From Pseudomonadota bacterium (GTDB lineage: Bacteria > Pseudomonadota > Alphaproteobacteria > UBA8366 > GCA-2717185), in contig JAQCHR010000047.1 in the NCBI GenBank assembly GCA_027619655.1, forward strand, positions 1 through 12,880: a stretch of DNA of 12,880 nt, read 5' to 3'. The position numbers were made by a program, and so were the translations under genes. A model generated the notes under the pieces. That model was not told where the DNA came from. It searched no databases and worked only from the letters and a program-made list of their open reading frames with translations. Shown piece after piece: positions 1-7,198 of the stretch. How positions within the stretch are numbered: position 1 is the stretch's first letter; each line of letters begins with the position of its first letter.

Positions 1-104
1 CGGCGGCGAAGAAGGCCAAGCCTAAGCCTAAAGCCGGCAAAAAGGCCCCAAAGAAACCCGCCGCGAAAAAAACCAAGGCGGCTGAGGAAGCGACGGCCGA
101 ATAG
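1..104 (+). CDS. topA: DNA topoisomerase I, C-terminal tail (partial)
   Basis: Only the last 33 codons are visible; the first complete codon is at 3 and the stop is TAG at 102-104. The peptide is almost entirely Lys, Ala and Pro, with repeated AAKK and KPK motifs, and ends in EEATAE. Alphaproteobacterial topoisomerase I enzymes, which relax negative supercoils, commonly end in such a basic low-complexity tail that helps DNA binding. No catalytic or zinc domain lies in the window, so the assignment rests on the tail plus the following gene: topA directly before rnr is a common alphaproteobacterial order. The stop codon shares its last base with the GTG start of rnr (TAGTG), which suggests translational coupling. 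Another protein with a histone-like Lys/Ala tail is possible but less likely here. Confidence 0.7.
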   Translation, partial: AAKKAKPKPKAGKKAPKKPAAKKTKAAEEATAE

Positions 105-2023
105 TGACTGCAAATACGCCGGTACCGACAAAGCGGCAGATACTCGATTTCATCAACGAAAGCCCTACGCCCGTCGGCAAGCGCGAAATTGCGCGCGCTT
201 TCGGCATGCGCGGCAGCGACCGGATCGCGCTGAAATCGGTTCTCAAGGAACTGCAGGATGAAGGCCTGCTGGATCGCGGGCGCAAGCGGCAGGTCCGCCC
301 GGCCGGCGCCCTGCCCCCCGTCGTGATCATCGAGGTCGTCGGCATCGACTCCGACGGCGAGGTGCTGTGCAAACCGGCGCGCTGGGACGAGGAGACGCCG
401 CCGCCGACGATTTACCTGCGCCCGGGCCGCCGCCGTACGCCGGCGCCCGGCAAGGGCGACCGCGTCCTGGCCAATGTCGAGCGGACGGGCAAGAACACCT
501 ATACGGCCGAAGCCATCCGCGTCCTGGGCGCCGGGCCGAAGGTCATGCTGGGCATCTATGAACAGCGGGACCATGGCGGCGTGATCCGGCCGACGACGCG
601 CGGGCGCGCCAGCGAATATTCGGTCGCCCCCGAAGATCGCAACGGCGCGGAAAACGGCGAGGTCGTCACCATCGAACTGCTGACGCGGGGACGCGGCGCG
701 ACCCGCGCCCGCGTCGTGGAGCGCATCGGCCCGATCAGCGACCCGCGCACCTACAGCCTGATCGCCATCAGCAGCCGCGAAATCCCGACGGAATTCAGCC
801 CCGAATCGCTGGCGCAGGCCGCCGCCGCCGGTCCCATCGGGGTGAAGGGCCGCACCGATCTGCGCGATATCCCGCTGGTGACCATCGACGGCGCGGATGC
901 CCGCGACTATGACGACGCGGTCTGGGCGGAACCGGACGCGGACGGCAAGGGCGGCTGGCAGATCGTGGTCGCCATCGCCGATGTCGCTGCCTATGTGAAA
1001 CCGGGCGAGGCGCTGGACCGGGACGCCTATGAGCGCGGTACGTCCGTCTATTTCCCGGATCGGGTCGTACCCATGCTGCCGGAGGAGATTTCCAACGGCT
1101 GGTGTTCCCTGCTGCCGGATGAGGATCGCCCCTGCCTTGCCGTCCGCATGACGATCGACAAGGAGGGGAACCTCCGCAAGCATGTCTTCATGCGCGGGCT
1201 GATGCGTTCCGCCGCACGCCTCACCTACGACCAAGTGCAGAAGGCTCGGGACGGTTACCCGGACGAGATGACGGCCCCCCTGATGGAGACGGTCATCGAA
1301 CCGTTATACGGCGCCTACAAGGCCCTCACCATGGCCCGAGAGAAACGCGGCACGCTGGACCTGGACCTGCCCGAACTGGCCATCACCATCGGCGAGGACG
1401 GGCATGTTGCGCATATTTCTCCCAGCGCCCGCTATGACAGCCACAAGCTGATCGAGGAGTTCATGATCGCGGCCAATGTCGCCGCGGCGGAAAGCCTGGA
1501 GGCCAGGGGCGCCCCGGTCATGTACCGGGCACATGAAACGCCGTCGCTGGAGAAGCTCGAGGCGCTGCGGCAATCGCTGGCGGCGCTGGATTACAAGCTT
1601 ATCAAGGGCGCCGTCCGGCCGATCCATTTTTCCGGCATCCTGCAGCGCGCGGCCAGCGACGGGAATTCGAAACTGGTCAATGACCTGGTGCTGCGCAGCC
1701 AGTCGAAGGCCGTCTACAGCCCCGACAACCCGGGGCATTTCGGACTGGCGCTGCAACGCTACTGCCATTTCACCTCGCCCATCCGGCGCTACCCGGACCT
1801 GCTGGTGCATCGCGCGCTGATCGCCGCCCATAAGCTGGGCGATGGCGGCCTGCCGGCGAGCGGTTCGAGGAAATGGGCGAAAGGCTGTCCATCGCCGAGC
1901 GGCGCGCCGAAGCCGCCGAACGCGAAGCGCGCGAACGCTATGTCACCGCCTTTCTGTCGGACCGGGTCGGCGCAAAATTTCCCGGTCGCATCAGCGGCGT
2001 CACCCGCTTCGGCCTGTTCGTGA
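104..2023 (+). CDS. rnr: Ribonuclease R, catalytic portion; reading frame broken before the S1 domain
   Basis: RNase R is a processive 3'-to-5' exoribonuclease that degrades structured RNA in the cytoplasm. The GTG start at 104 overlaps the topA stop. Residues about 10-65 form a winged-helix domain (KRQILDFI to RGRKR), followed by cold-shock-like OB regions and the RNB domain. The four metal-binding aspartates fit D262, D268, D270 and D271 (in IDGADARDYDDAV), and the late motif HFTSPIRRYPDLLVHR is intact. After about residue 585 the frame departs from homology: the last 54 residues are out-of-frame sequence ending at 2023, while the true C-terminus continues in another frame from about 1858 to 2319. 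Joined, the protein would be about 738 residues, the usual length. As written the product keeps the catalytic core but loses the S1 RNA-binding domain and basic tail. A sequencing error or a real mutation could explain this. Confidence 0.9.
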   Translation: MTANTPVPTKRQILDFINESPTPVGKREIARAFGMRGSDRIALKSVLKELQDEGLLDRGRKRQVRPAGALPPVVIIEVVGIDSDGEVLCKPARWDEETPPPTIYLRPGRRRTPAPGKGDRVLANVERTGKNTYTAEAIRVLGAGPKVMLGIYEQRDHGGVIRPTTRGRASEYSVAPEDRNGAENGEVVTIELLTRGRGATRARVVERIGPISDPRTYSLIAISSREIPTEFSPESLAQAAAAGPIGVKGRTDLRDIPLVTIDGADARDYDDAVWAEPDADGKGGWQIVVAIADVAAYVKPGEALDRDAYERGTSVYFPDRVVPMLPEEISNGWCSLLPDEDRPCLAVRMTIDKEGNLRKHVFMRGLMRSAARLTYDQVQKARDGYPDEMTAPLMETVIEPLYGAYKALTMAREKRGTLDLDLPELAITIGEDGHVAHISPSARYDSHKLIEEFMIAANVAAAESLEARGAPVMYRAHETPSLEKLEALRQSLAALDYKLIKGAVRPIHFSGILQRAASDGNSKLVNDLVLRSQSKAVYSPDNPGHFGLALQRYCHFTSPIRRYPDLLVHRALIAAHKLGDGGLPASGSRKWAKGCPSPSGAPKPPNAKRANAMSPPFCRTGSAQNFPVASAASPASACS

Positions 2024-2319
2024 CGCTGGACGGTATCGGCGCCGACGGGCTGGTGCCGATCAGCACCCTGCCCTGGGATTACTATGACCATGACGACAAA
2101 CTGAACCGGCTGGTCGGGCGGGATTCCGGCCGCACCTTCTGCATGGGCGACGCCGTGACCGTGGCGCTGCGCGAGGCGAATACGGATACCGGCGGTCTGG
2201 TCTTCGAACTGGAAACGGAAGGCTCGGGCAGCACCGGCAAGCGATCCGGCAAAAAGCGCCCCGGCTTCCGCAGCAGCAAGTCCGGGCACAAAAAAAAGCC
2301 GGGCCGCAATCGACGCTAA
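1858..2319 (+). pseudogene. rnr: Ribonuclease R C-terminal S1 domain, in a shifted frame
   Basis: This is the missing end of rnr, one frame over from the upstream part. Read from 1858 it begins ERFEEMGERLSIAERRAEAAE, the helical linker that normally follows the RNB domain. An S1 RNA-binding domain follows (PGRISGVTRFGLFVTLDG, then GADGLVPISTLP), and a Lys/Arg-rich tail ends at TAA 2317-2319. The frame is closed upstream by TAA at 1831-1833, so the crossover must lie between 1834 and about 1858. The first ATG here is at 1873. The purine run GAGGAA touches that ATG directly, leaving no spacing for a ribosome binding site, so independent translation is doubtful. I treat it as part of a frameshifted rnr, not a separate gene. 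Confidence 0.85.
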
Positions 2320-2349
2320 CCCCTTATCCTGTGGCAATTCTGCGCCCCT

Positions 2350-2367
2350 GTGACTAATTTCAGTCAC
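2350..2367. other. Short inverted repeat between rnr and the S41 protease gene
   Basis: GTGACT (2350-2355) and AGTCAC (2362-2367) form a perfect 6-bp stem around a 6-base loop. No T-run follows, so it is not a classical intrinsic terminator. A weak promoter can be drawn over it, with GTGACT as -35 and TATAGT at 2372-2377 as -10 at 16-base spacing, but it would leave almost no leader before the ATG at 2388. It could be an operator, a weak terminator or chance. Confidence 0.3.
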
Positions 2368-2387
2368 CCGCTATAGTTCAGAGCACC

Positions 2388-3989
2388 ATGAACCGACCAA
2401 TATGGCATACCGTTCCAATGCGTTCCGCCGCATTCGGAATACGCACTCCGCTTGCGGTCAGGGCCGGCTGTGCGGGGATACTGCTTCTGGCAACCGCGTG
2501 CAGCATGACGTCGGAAGCGGACCGGCAGGCGGACAGGAAACCGCCCGGCGATATCGCCAGAATGTTTGCCGCCGTGCTGGAGGACGTCCAGGAAATCTAT
2601 ATCGACGAAGAAGCGGTCAGCGCGCTGGCGCTCGCCGGTCTCCAGAAAATCCGGACACTGGACCCGGCTGCCAGTATCGAACGGCGGGACGGTGCTGTCC
2701 GGCTGCTGATCAATGGCACGACCGTTGCCGTCGCGGCGGAAGGCGCCGTCAATGATTCCGCCGCCTGGGGCGCTGCAATCGAGCGCCTGGTCGAGGACGG
2801 CAGCATTGCGTCGCAAAGCCTGCAATCCACGAGCCGCGAGAAACTATACAAGACGCTGATCGACGGGCAGCTTTCCGCCCTCGACCGGTATTCGCGCTAT
2901 GCCGGAGCAGACGCCGCCCGGCAGCAGCGGGATGAACGTGAGGGATTCGGCGGCATCGGCATTTCCATCATCGCCGATGCCGAAGGCGCGCTCATCGACC
3001 GCGTCACCGACGGCATGCCCGCCGCCCGCAGCGGGATCGTCAAAGGCGACATCATTACCAGGGCCGATGGCGTTTCGCTGCGCGGCATGCCGTTGGGAAG
3101 CATCGTGCAGATGCTCCGCGGGGCGATCGATACGGCGATTGTCATGACCCTTCGCCGTAGCGGGCTGACCGATCCGTTCGACGTGACCCTGACGCGGGAA
3201 CGCGTCATCCCCCTGACGGTCTTCTACGAACGCCGTGAACGAATCGCCTATCTACGCATGACCGGGTTCAACCAGGATTCCACGCGGGAACTGAGTGCAG
3301 CCGTCCTGCAAGCCCAGGCGGAGATCGGCGCCGGTTTGGCCGGTATCGTTCTTGACCTGCGCGGCAATCCCGGCGGGTTGCTGGATCAGGCGGTGGACGC
3401 CGCCGACCTGTTCGTGATGCAGGGCCGGATCAGCACGACCAAGGGGCGCCACCCGGACAGCCATCAGATTTTCGACGCATCGCCCGCGATGGTCGGGCAG
3501 GACAACCCGCTGGTCATTCTGATCGACGGCGCATCCGCCTCCGCCTCGGAAGTACTCGCCGCTGCGCTGCAGGACCTTGGCCGCGCCGTCCTGGTTGGCA
3601 GCCGGAGCTTCGGCAAGGGAACTGTCCAGACCGTGCTCCGCCTACCGAATGACGGTGAACTGATCCTTACCTGGGCCCGCCTGCTGACGCCGTCCGGCTA
3701 TATTCTGGACAAACTCGGCGTGATGCCGACGCTGTGCACCAGCCACACGGACGATGCCGCCGCCGTGCTGCGGCAGGCATTGGACAACGGGGAAGCGCTG
3801 CGCCATATCCGCATGCGGCGCGCGGCGGATAATGCCGATCCCGAGCAGTTGAAGGCCATCAAGGCCCTTTGCCCCTGGCAACCGCATAGTGGTAATGACA
3901 TCGATATCGAAGTCGCCAGAAAGATTCTTGAAACGCCGGGCCTTTACAAGCGGGCCCTCCAGATAACCGTATTATCCGCCGGGAGTTGA
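2388..3989 (+). CDS. S41 family C-terminal processing peptidase, probable lipoprotein
   Basis: This is a 533-residue carboxyl-terminal processing protease of the CtpA/Prc type, which trims envelope proteins in the periplasm. The N-terminus has a basic stretch, a short hydrophobic segment and ATACS with a cysteine near residue 38, consistent with an imperfect lipobox; signal peptidase I cleavage is the alternative. A PDZ domain covers about residues 185-260 (GFGGIGISI onward). The S41 domain follows, with VLDLRGNPGG and the catalytic segment GASASASEVLAAALQD. Ser385 and Lys410 (in FGKGTVQ) are 25 residues apart, as in E. coli Prc, and form the serine/lysine dyad. The C-terminal 100 residues are not conserved motifs that I recognise. 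The ATG at 2388 was chosen because it gives the full signal sequence. The Nudix gene follows after 4 bases, with its ribosome binding site inside this gene's end. Confidence 0.9.
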   Translation: MNRPIWHTVPMRSAAFGIRTPLAVRAGCAGILLLATACSMTSEADRQADRKPPGDIARMFAAVLEDVQEIYIDEEAVSALALAGLQKIRTLDPAASIERRDGAVRLLINGTTVAVAAEGAVNDSAAWGAAIERLVEDGSIASQSLQSTSREKLYKTLIDGQLSALDRYSRYAGADAARQQRDEREGFGGIGISIIADAEGALIDRVTDGMPAARSGIVKGDIITRADGVSLRGMPLGSIVQMLRGAIDTAIVMTLRRSGLTDPFDVTLTRERVIPLTVFYERRERIAYLRMTGFNQDSTRELSAAVLQAQAEIGAGLAGIVLDLRGNPGGLLDQAVDAADLFVMQGRISTTKGRHPDSHQIFDASPAMVGQDNPLVILIDGASASASEVLAAALQDLGRAVLVGSRSFGKGTVQTVLRLPNDGELILTWARLLTPSGYILDKLGVMPTLCTSHTDDAAAVLRQALDNGEALRHIRMRRAADNADPEQLKAIKALCPWQPHSGNDIDIEVARKILETPGLYKRALQITVLSAGS

Positions 3990-3993
3990 CCGT

Positions 3994-4698
3994 ATGACCG
4001 ACCGCGCCCCCCAGCCAGCCGCCGGGAAACGGCCCGCGCATCCCCATGACGCCGCGAGCGTCGTGTTGTTGCGCGGCACGCGAGACGATCCAGAAGTCCT
4101 GCTCGGGCGGCGACGGCTGAACGCCCGGTTCATGCCGGGGGTGTATGTCTTTCCGGGCGGCCGGGTCGACCGGACCGATGCGGCGCAGGCGGAACCCTTT
4201 CCGCTGCGCCATGATGTTCTGGCCCAGATGAAGCGGCATTGTCCGCCGCGGCGCGCGCAAGCCCTGGCATGGGCGGCAATCCGTGAAACCTGGGAGGAAA
4301 CCGGGCTGCTGATCGGCGAGCCGGGCGACATCGGCGACCGCATCCGGTCGCCGCTGCATGCCGCCTATGCCGCCGCAAGGCTGAAACCCGCGGCCGGACA
4401 TTTGCACTATATCCTGCGCGCGATCACGCCGGCCCGCAGCCCGATCCGGTTCAACACCCGTTTCTTTCTCGCCGATGGCGCGACGACATACGGCAAACTG
4501 CAGCACACGACGGAACTGGAGGATATCGGCTGGCGCTCCGCGGCGATGGCCCTGTCGGATTTCAACCTGATGACGGTTACCCACCTGGCCCTGTCGGAAG
4601 CCATTCAACACTGGCGGGAAAATCCCGATCCCGACCCGGACCGGCCGGTAAAACGCATGTTCAACCGGCGCAGCACCCGGCTGATTTCAACGGAATAG
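3994..4698 (+). CDS. Nudix hydrolase with an insertion in the Nudix box
   Basis: This 234-residue Nudix protein would hydrolyse a nucleoside-diphosphate-X compound, leaving two phosphoryl products. The Nudix motif is split: its start FPGGRVD lies at residues 53-59, and its catalytic half REtWEEtG at 97-104, with Glu98, Glu101 and Glu102 as likely metal ligands. In a standard 23-residue box these halves are about 27 residues closer. Split boxes are known in the NUDT19/RP2-type relatives, which act on coenzyme A esters, so a CoA or acyl-CoA substrate is a reasonable guess but not shown by the sequence. GGGAG at 3981-3985, inside the end of the S41 gene, is a good ribosome binding site 8 bases before the ATG and implies cotranscription and coupling. 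No signal peptide or membrane segment is seen. Confidence 0.85.
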   Translation: MTDRAPQPAAGKRPAHPHDAASVVLLRGTRDDPEVLLGRRRLNARFMPGVYVFPGGRVDRTDAAQAEPFPLRHDVLAQMKRHCPPRRAQALAWAAIRETWEETGLLIGEPGDIGDRIRSPLHAAYAAARLKPAAGHLHYILRAITPARSPIRFNTRFFLADGATTYGKLQHTTELEDIGWRSAAMALSDFNLMTVTHLALSEAIQHWRENPDPDPDRPVKRMFNRRSTRLISTE

Positions 4699-4700
4699 GC

Positions 4701-4728
4701 TTGACTTGACCCTGCGGCGCAGTAATGT
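4701..4728 (+). promoter_or_regulatory. Probable sigma-70 type promoter of rpmG
   Basis: TTGACT at 4701-4706 and TAATGT at 4723-4728 are 16 bases apart and sit just after the Nudix stop codon. Transcription would start near 4735, giving a leader of about 30 bases before rpmG. The position, immediately upstream of a separate ribosomal protein gene, supports it; there is no experimental evidence. Confidence 0.55.
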
Positions 4729-4764
4729 GCCGCCAACTGACACTTCAGCGACGGAATCGTAGAT

Positions 4765-4932
4765 ATGGCCAAGGCAAGCACAATTCAGATCAAGATGATC
4801 AGCACAGCGGATACGGGATTCTTTTACGTAACCAAGAAAAACCCGCGCACGCAGACTGAAAAACTTGAAATGCGTAAATACGATCCGGTCGTGCGCAAGC
4901 ATGTGACCTTCAAGGAAGGCCGCATAAAGTAG
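4765..4932 (+). CDS. rpmG: 50S ribosomal protein bL33
   Basis: This is a 55-residue ribosomal protein of the large subunit. The translation starts MAKASTIQIKMISTADTGF, continues FYVTKKNPRTQTEKLEMRKY and ends FKEGRIK, the typical length and pattern of bacterial bL33. No cysteines are present, so this is the zinc-free form; zinc-ribbon paralogues carry CxxC pairs. It has its own likely promoter and is followed by two hairpins, the second a strong intrinsic terminator, so it is probably transcribed alone. The reverse strand over the same bases is also open but shows nothing protein-like. I see no second rpmG copy in the window. Confidence 0.95.
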   Translation: MAKASTIQIKMISTADTGFFYVTKKNPRTQTEKLEMRKYDPVVRKHVTFKEGRIK

Positions 4933-4946
4933 CGGGACCTGTGATC

Positions 4947-4966
4947 GGCCGGAACGGTGTCCGGCC
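4947..4966 (+). other. GC-rich hairpin just after rpmG
   Basis: GGCCGGA (4947-4953) and TCCGGCC (4960-4966) make a perfect 7-bp stem with a 6-base loop, 15 bases after the rpmG stop. No T-run follows it directly. It probably acts with the stronger terminator 11 bases downstream, or protects the 3' end of the rpmG message. Confidence 0.45.
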
Positions 4967-4977
4967 CGTTACATTCA

Positions 4978-5007
4978 AAAAGCCGCGCTCGACAGAGTGC
5001 GGCTTTT
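4978..5007. terminator. Intrinsic terminator after rpmG, probably bidirectional
   Basis: AAAAGCCGC (4978-4986) pairs perfectly with GCGGCTTTT (4999-5007). A G-U pair and CTC/GAG extend the stem inward to a GACA loop. The T-run on the + strand follows the GC stem, as expected for rpmG transcripts. The A-run on the other side gives the mirror-image U-run, so it should also stop any transcripts running past pleD on the minus strand. Confidence 0.85.
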
Positions 5008-5116
5008 GGCGTTCTCCCCCCGGCGATGTCGGAGCCAATACTGTCTTTCTGAGTCGAAAATCGCCGTGGCGAACGACGTCGGTCCGCCCGAAACCCGCTC
5101 TATAGCACCTTCAATG

Positions 5117-5183
5117 AGATAGATCAGATTCACATGGTCGTTGGATCGCCAGAGGCGATTCCAACCAAACATGATCTGATCTA
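5117..5183. repeat. Palindromic repeat element, copy A, at the pleD stop codon
   Basis: This is a long imperfect hairpin. TAGATCAGAT (5120-5129) pairs with ATCTGATCTA (5174-5183). CATG pairs with CATG further in, then GTTGG with CCAAC and ATCGCC with GGCGAT, around an AGA loop: about 25 bp of stem in all. The left end from 5117 matches copy B (12313-12329) at 16 of 17 bases. The terminal CTA (5181-5183) is the pleD stop codon TAG read on the minus strand. GATTC sites occur at 5127 and 5157. It lies between the convergent genes rpmG and pleD. It has no T-run, so if it ends transcription it is not in the standard way. Confidence 0.75.
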
Positions 5184-6614
5184 GCCGGCGTCGTTCGTTC
5201 CGGTCTTTCCAACATCCGGCGTAATGGTTTCGAACCCCGCGCCAGTGCCCAGGACCGCGAGGTTCCGACCCGCTGCCTTGGCGCGGTAGAGCGCATCATC
5301 GGCGCGTTTCAGTATGGCTTCGGACGTGTCGCCCGATTCCAGCGCCGTCGCCACGCCGATGCTGATCGTGATCGGCAGCTTCGCCGTCAGACCGGGTGCA
5401 GCAAAACCCGTTGTCTCGATATCCTGCCGAAGGCGTTCGGCGACGGCGCAGGCAATCGTGACATTGGTATCGGGCAGGACAATGACAAATTCCTCGCCGC
5501 CCATACGCGCCACCGTATCGAAACTGCGCAACTTGCCGCTGACCCGGCTGGCCAGTTCCTGCAGCACCGCATCGCCGACCGCGTGGCCATGCGCATCGTT
5601 CACCCGTTTGAAAAAATCGATATCGAACATGATCAGTGAAAGGGACTTGCCGCCGCGTTCGACCCGACCGATCTGTCCGTCGAGGTGGGCGATCAGGTAG
5701 CGCCGGTTGTACAGGCCCGTCAGGCTGTCCGTGAGCGCCATCTCGATGCTGCGCTCATAGGTCTTGCGCAGCCGCACATGATAGCGCCAGCGACGTATCT
5801 GCGTCCGCGCGCGGGCGAGCAATTCGTTCTGGTCGATCGGCTTGACCAGATAGTCGTTCACGCCGAGGTCGAATCCCTTGGCCAGGCGCTCGACCTGGTC
5901 TTCCTCGATGACCAGCAATATGGGTATCTGGCGGGTCTGATCCATGGACCGCAGCAGCGAACACAATCGCAGCGCGTCCTGGCTCCGAAGGTTCAGATTA
6001 ACGACGATCAGGTCGAATGACTGTTCCAGCGCGCGTTCCTGCGTCGCCTCGACGGTTTTTTCTACGACGACCTCGTCATTGTCGAGCGCCAGGGTTTTGA
6101 CCACCTTCGCCGCATCGACCGTGCTGTCGTCCAGCACCAGCACTTTCGCGCTTGTGGCGCTCATCTGGATGACCGGTGTGTGATTTTCCAGCGCGCCCAG
6201 CTGGCCGGTCGTCTGCTCGCGCAGGCGCCATTCATCCATGACCATTTTCAAGCGCACCAGCGAGCGGACACGGGCGAAAAGCGCCGTATCGTTGACCGGT
6301 TTGGTCAGGAAATCGTCGGCGCCGGATTCAATCCCGCGCACCCGGTCCGCCGCATCGGACAGCGCCGTGATCATGACGACGGGAATATACATGAATTCCG
6401 GACGTTCCTTGATCCGGCGGCAGACTTCGAAACCGTCCATGCCTGGCATCATGACGTCCAGCAGAACGATATCCGGTGGCTGCTTTTCAATCATTTCCAG
6501 TGCGGTCGGACCGTCATAGGCCGTAATGACATCGAAATACTCACTCGTCAGCTTCGCTTCCAGAAGCTTTACGTTGGGAAGAAGGTCATCAACGACAAGG
6601 ATGCGCGCGGACAT
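5181..6614 (-). CDS. pleD: Response regulator diguanylate cyclase PleD (REC-REC-GGDEF)
   Basis: PleD makes cyclic-di-GMP from two GTP when its first receiver domain is phosphorylated; in Caulobacter it is localized to a cell pole and drives the swarmer-to-stalked transition. The 477-residue protein has the family architecture. REC1 (about 1-120) has Asp9, Asp10 and phosphoacceptor Asp53 (LLDVMMPGMDGF). REC2 (about 155-275) has Asn in place of the phosphoacceptor (VVNLNL), as expected for the adaptor domain. The GGDEF domain carries GGEEF, with RSFD five residues before it, so both the active site and the inhibitory I-site (RxxD) are intact. It starts 6 bases after the divK stop, forming a divK-pleD operon. 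The stop codon lies at the end of palindromic element A. Confidence 0.95.
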   Translation of the reverse strand: MSARILVVDDLLPNVKLLEAKLTSEYFDVITAYDGPTALEMIEKQPPDIVLLDVMMPGMDGFEVCRRIKERPEFMYIPVVMITALSDAADRVRGIESGADDFLTKPVNDTALFARVRSLVRLKMVMDEWRLREQTTGQLGALENHTPVIQMSATSAKVLVLDDSTVDAAKVVKTLALDNDEVVVEKTVEATQERALEQSFDLIVVNLNLRSQDALRLCSLLRSMDQTRQIPILLVIEEDQVERLAKGFDLGVNDYLVKPIDQNELLARARTQIRRWRYHVRLRKTYERSIEMALTDSLTGLYNRRYLIAHLDGQIGRVERGGKSLSLIMFDIDFFKRVNDAHGHAVGDAVLQELASRVSGKLRSFDTVARMGGEEFVIVLPDTNVTIACAVAERLRQDIETTGFAAPGLTAKLPITISIGVATALESGDTSEAILKRADDALYRAKAAGRNLAVLGTGAGFETITPDVGKTGTNDAG

Positions 6615-6620
6615 CGGCGA

Positions 6621-6986
6621 TCAACTCAAAAACCGTGCAACGGTCTCAAGAAATCCATTCACCGAGATCGGTTTGGCAATATAGGCCTCGCACCCCCCGT
6701 TCCGGAATTTCTCCTCGTTCCCCTTCATCGCGAAAGCCGTGACGGCAATCACGGGAATCTGCTTGATGTCGTCATCCTCCTTGATCCATTTGGTCACTTC
6801 GAGGCCGGAAACCTCGGGCAACTGGATATCCATGAGGATTAGGTCGGGTTTCTGCGTGCGCGCAATCTTCAGCGCCTCGACGCCGTTCCGGGTCTGCAGA
6901 ATATTGTATCCCTGCGATTCCAGAAGATCATGAAAAAGCTTCATGTTCAGTTCATTGTCTTCAACTACCAGAATCGTCTTAGGCAT
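6621..6986 (-). CDS. divK: Single-domain response regulator DivK
   Basis: This is a 121-residue stand-alone receiver domain with no output domain. Acidic residues Glu9 and Asp10, phosphoacceptor Asp53 (LILMDIQLP), Thr in AVTAFAM and Lys in the AKPIS motif are all present. In Caulobacter, DivK is phosphorylated by DivJ, dephosphorylated by PleC and acts through DivL and CckA to lower CtrA activity; PleC/DivJ also control PleD. Its place immediately upstream of pleD supports the name over a generic CheY-like regulator. AAAGGA (7000-7005, read on the minus strand) is the best ribosome binding site but lies about 14 bases before the chosen ATG. A closer upstream ATG is out of frame. The TTAA-rich upstream region may carry CtrA sites. 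Confidence 0.93.
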   Translation of the reverse strand: MPKTILVVEDNELNMKLFHDLLESQGYNILQTRNGVEALKIARTQKPDLILMDIQLPEVSGLEVTKWIKEDDDIKQIPVIAVTAFAMKGNEEKFRNGGCEAYIAKPISVNGFLETVARFLS

Positions 6987-7008
6987 GATGAACGCATGGT
7001 TCCTTTGT

Positions 7009-7054
7009 TTAACCGGACGCTATATTAACGATTTTACGATTAACAATACCTAAA
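7009..7054 (-). promoter_or_regulatory. AT-rich divK upstream region with TTAA half-sites (possible CtrA control)
   Basis: TTAA occurs at 7009-7012, 7025-7028 and 7040-7043, in a stretch much richer in A and T than its surroundings. On the minus strand TTTA-N7-TTAA (7054-7040) differs by one base from the CtrA consensus TTAA-N7-TTAA. The other spacings are 11 and 12 bases, which do not fit. CtrA control of divK is known in Caulobacter; here it is only suggested. Confidence 0.35.
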
Positions 7055-7198
7055 CAACCAGACGCACACTGTATCTGACGATCAAACTACGCGAATCTGC
7101 AGGGAAAAGCCACGAAACTTACCGGTAACCCCGTCGTTCCGGACAAATACGGCGGGAAAATCCGCTATTTTGTTCGCGTCACTTCGGGAGCGACGGCA

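Noticed and set aside
1834..1873. Programmed ribosomal frameshifting in rnr
   Set aside because: No X XXY YYZ slippery heptamer or obvious stimulatory hairpin is visible at the crossover, and I know of no such programmed site in this gene family.
3859..4611. A 250-codon open frame on the minus strand across the Nudix gene
   Set aside because: It lies antisense to a well-supported Nudix gene, shows no recognisable motif and is rich in Arg, Pro and Gly, as expected for shadow frames in GC-rich DNA.
4975..5172. A 65-codon minus-strand frame between rpmG and pleD
   Set aside because: It consists mainly of palindromic element A and the terminator hairpin, with no ribosome binding site or conserved motif.
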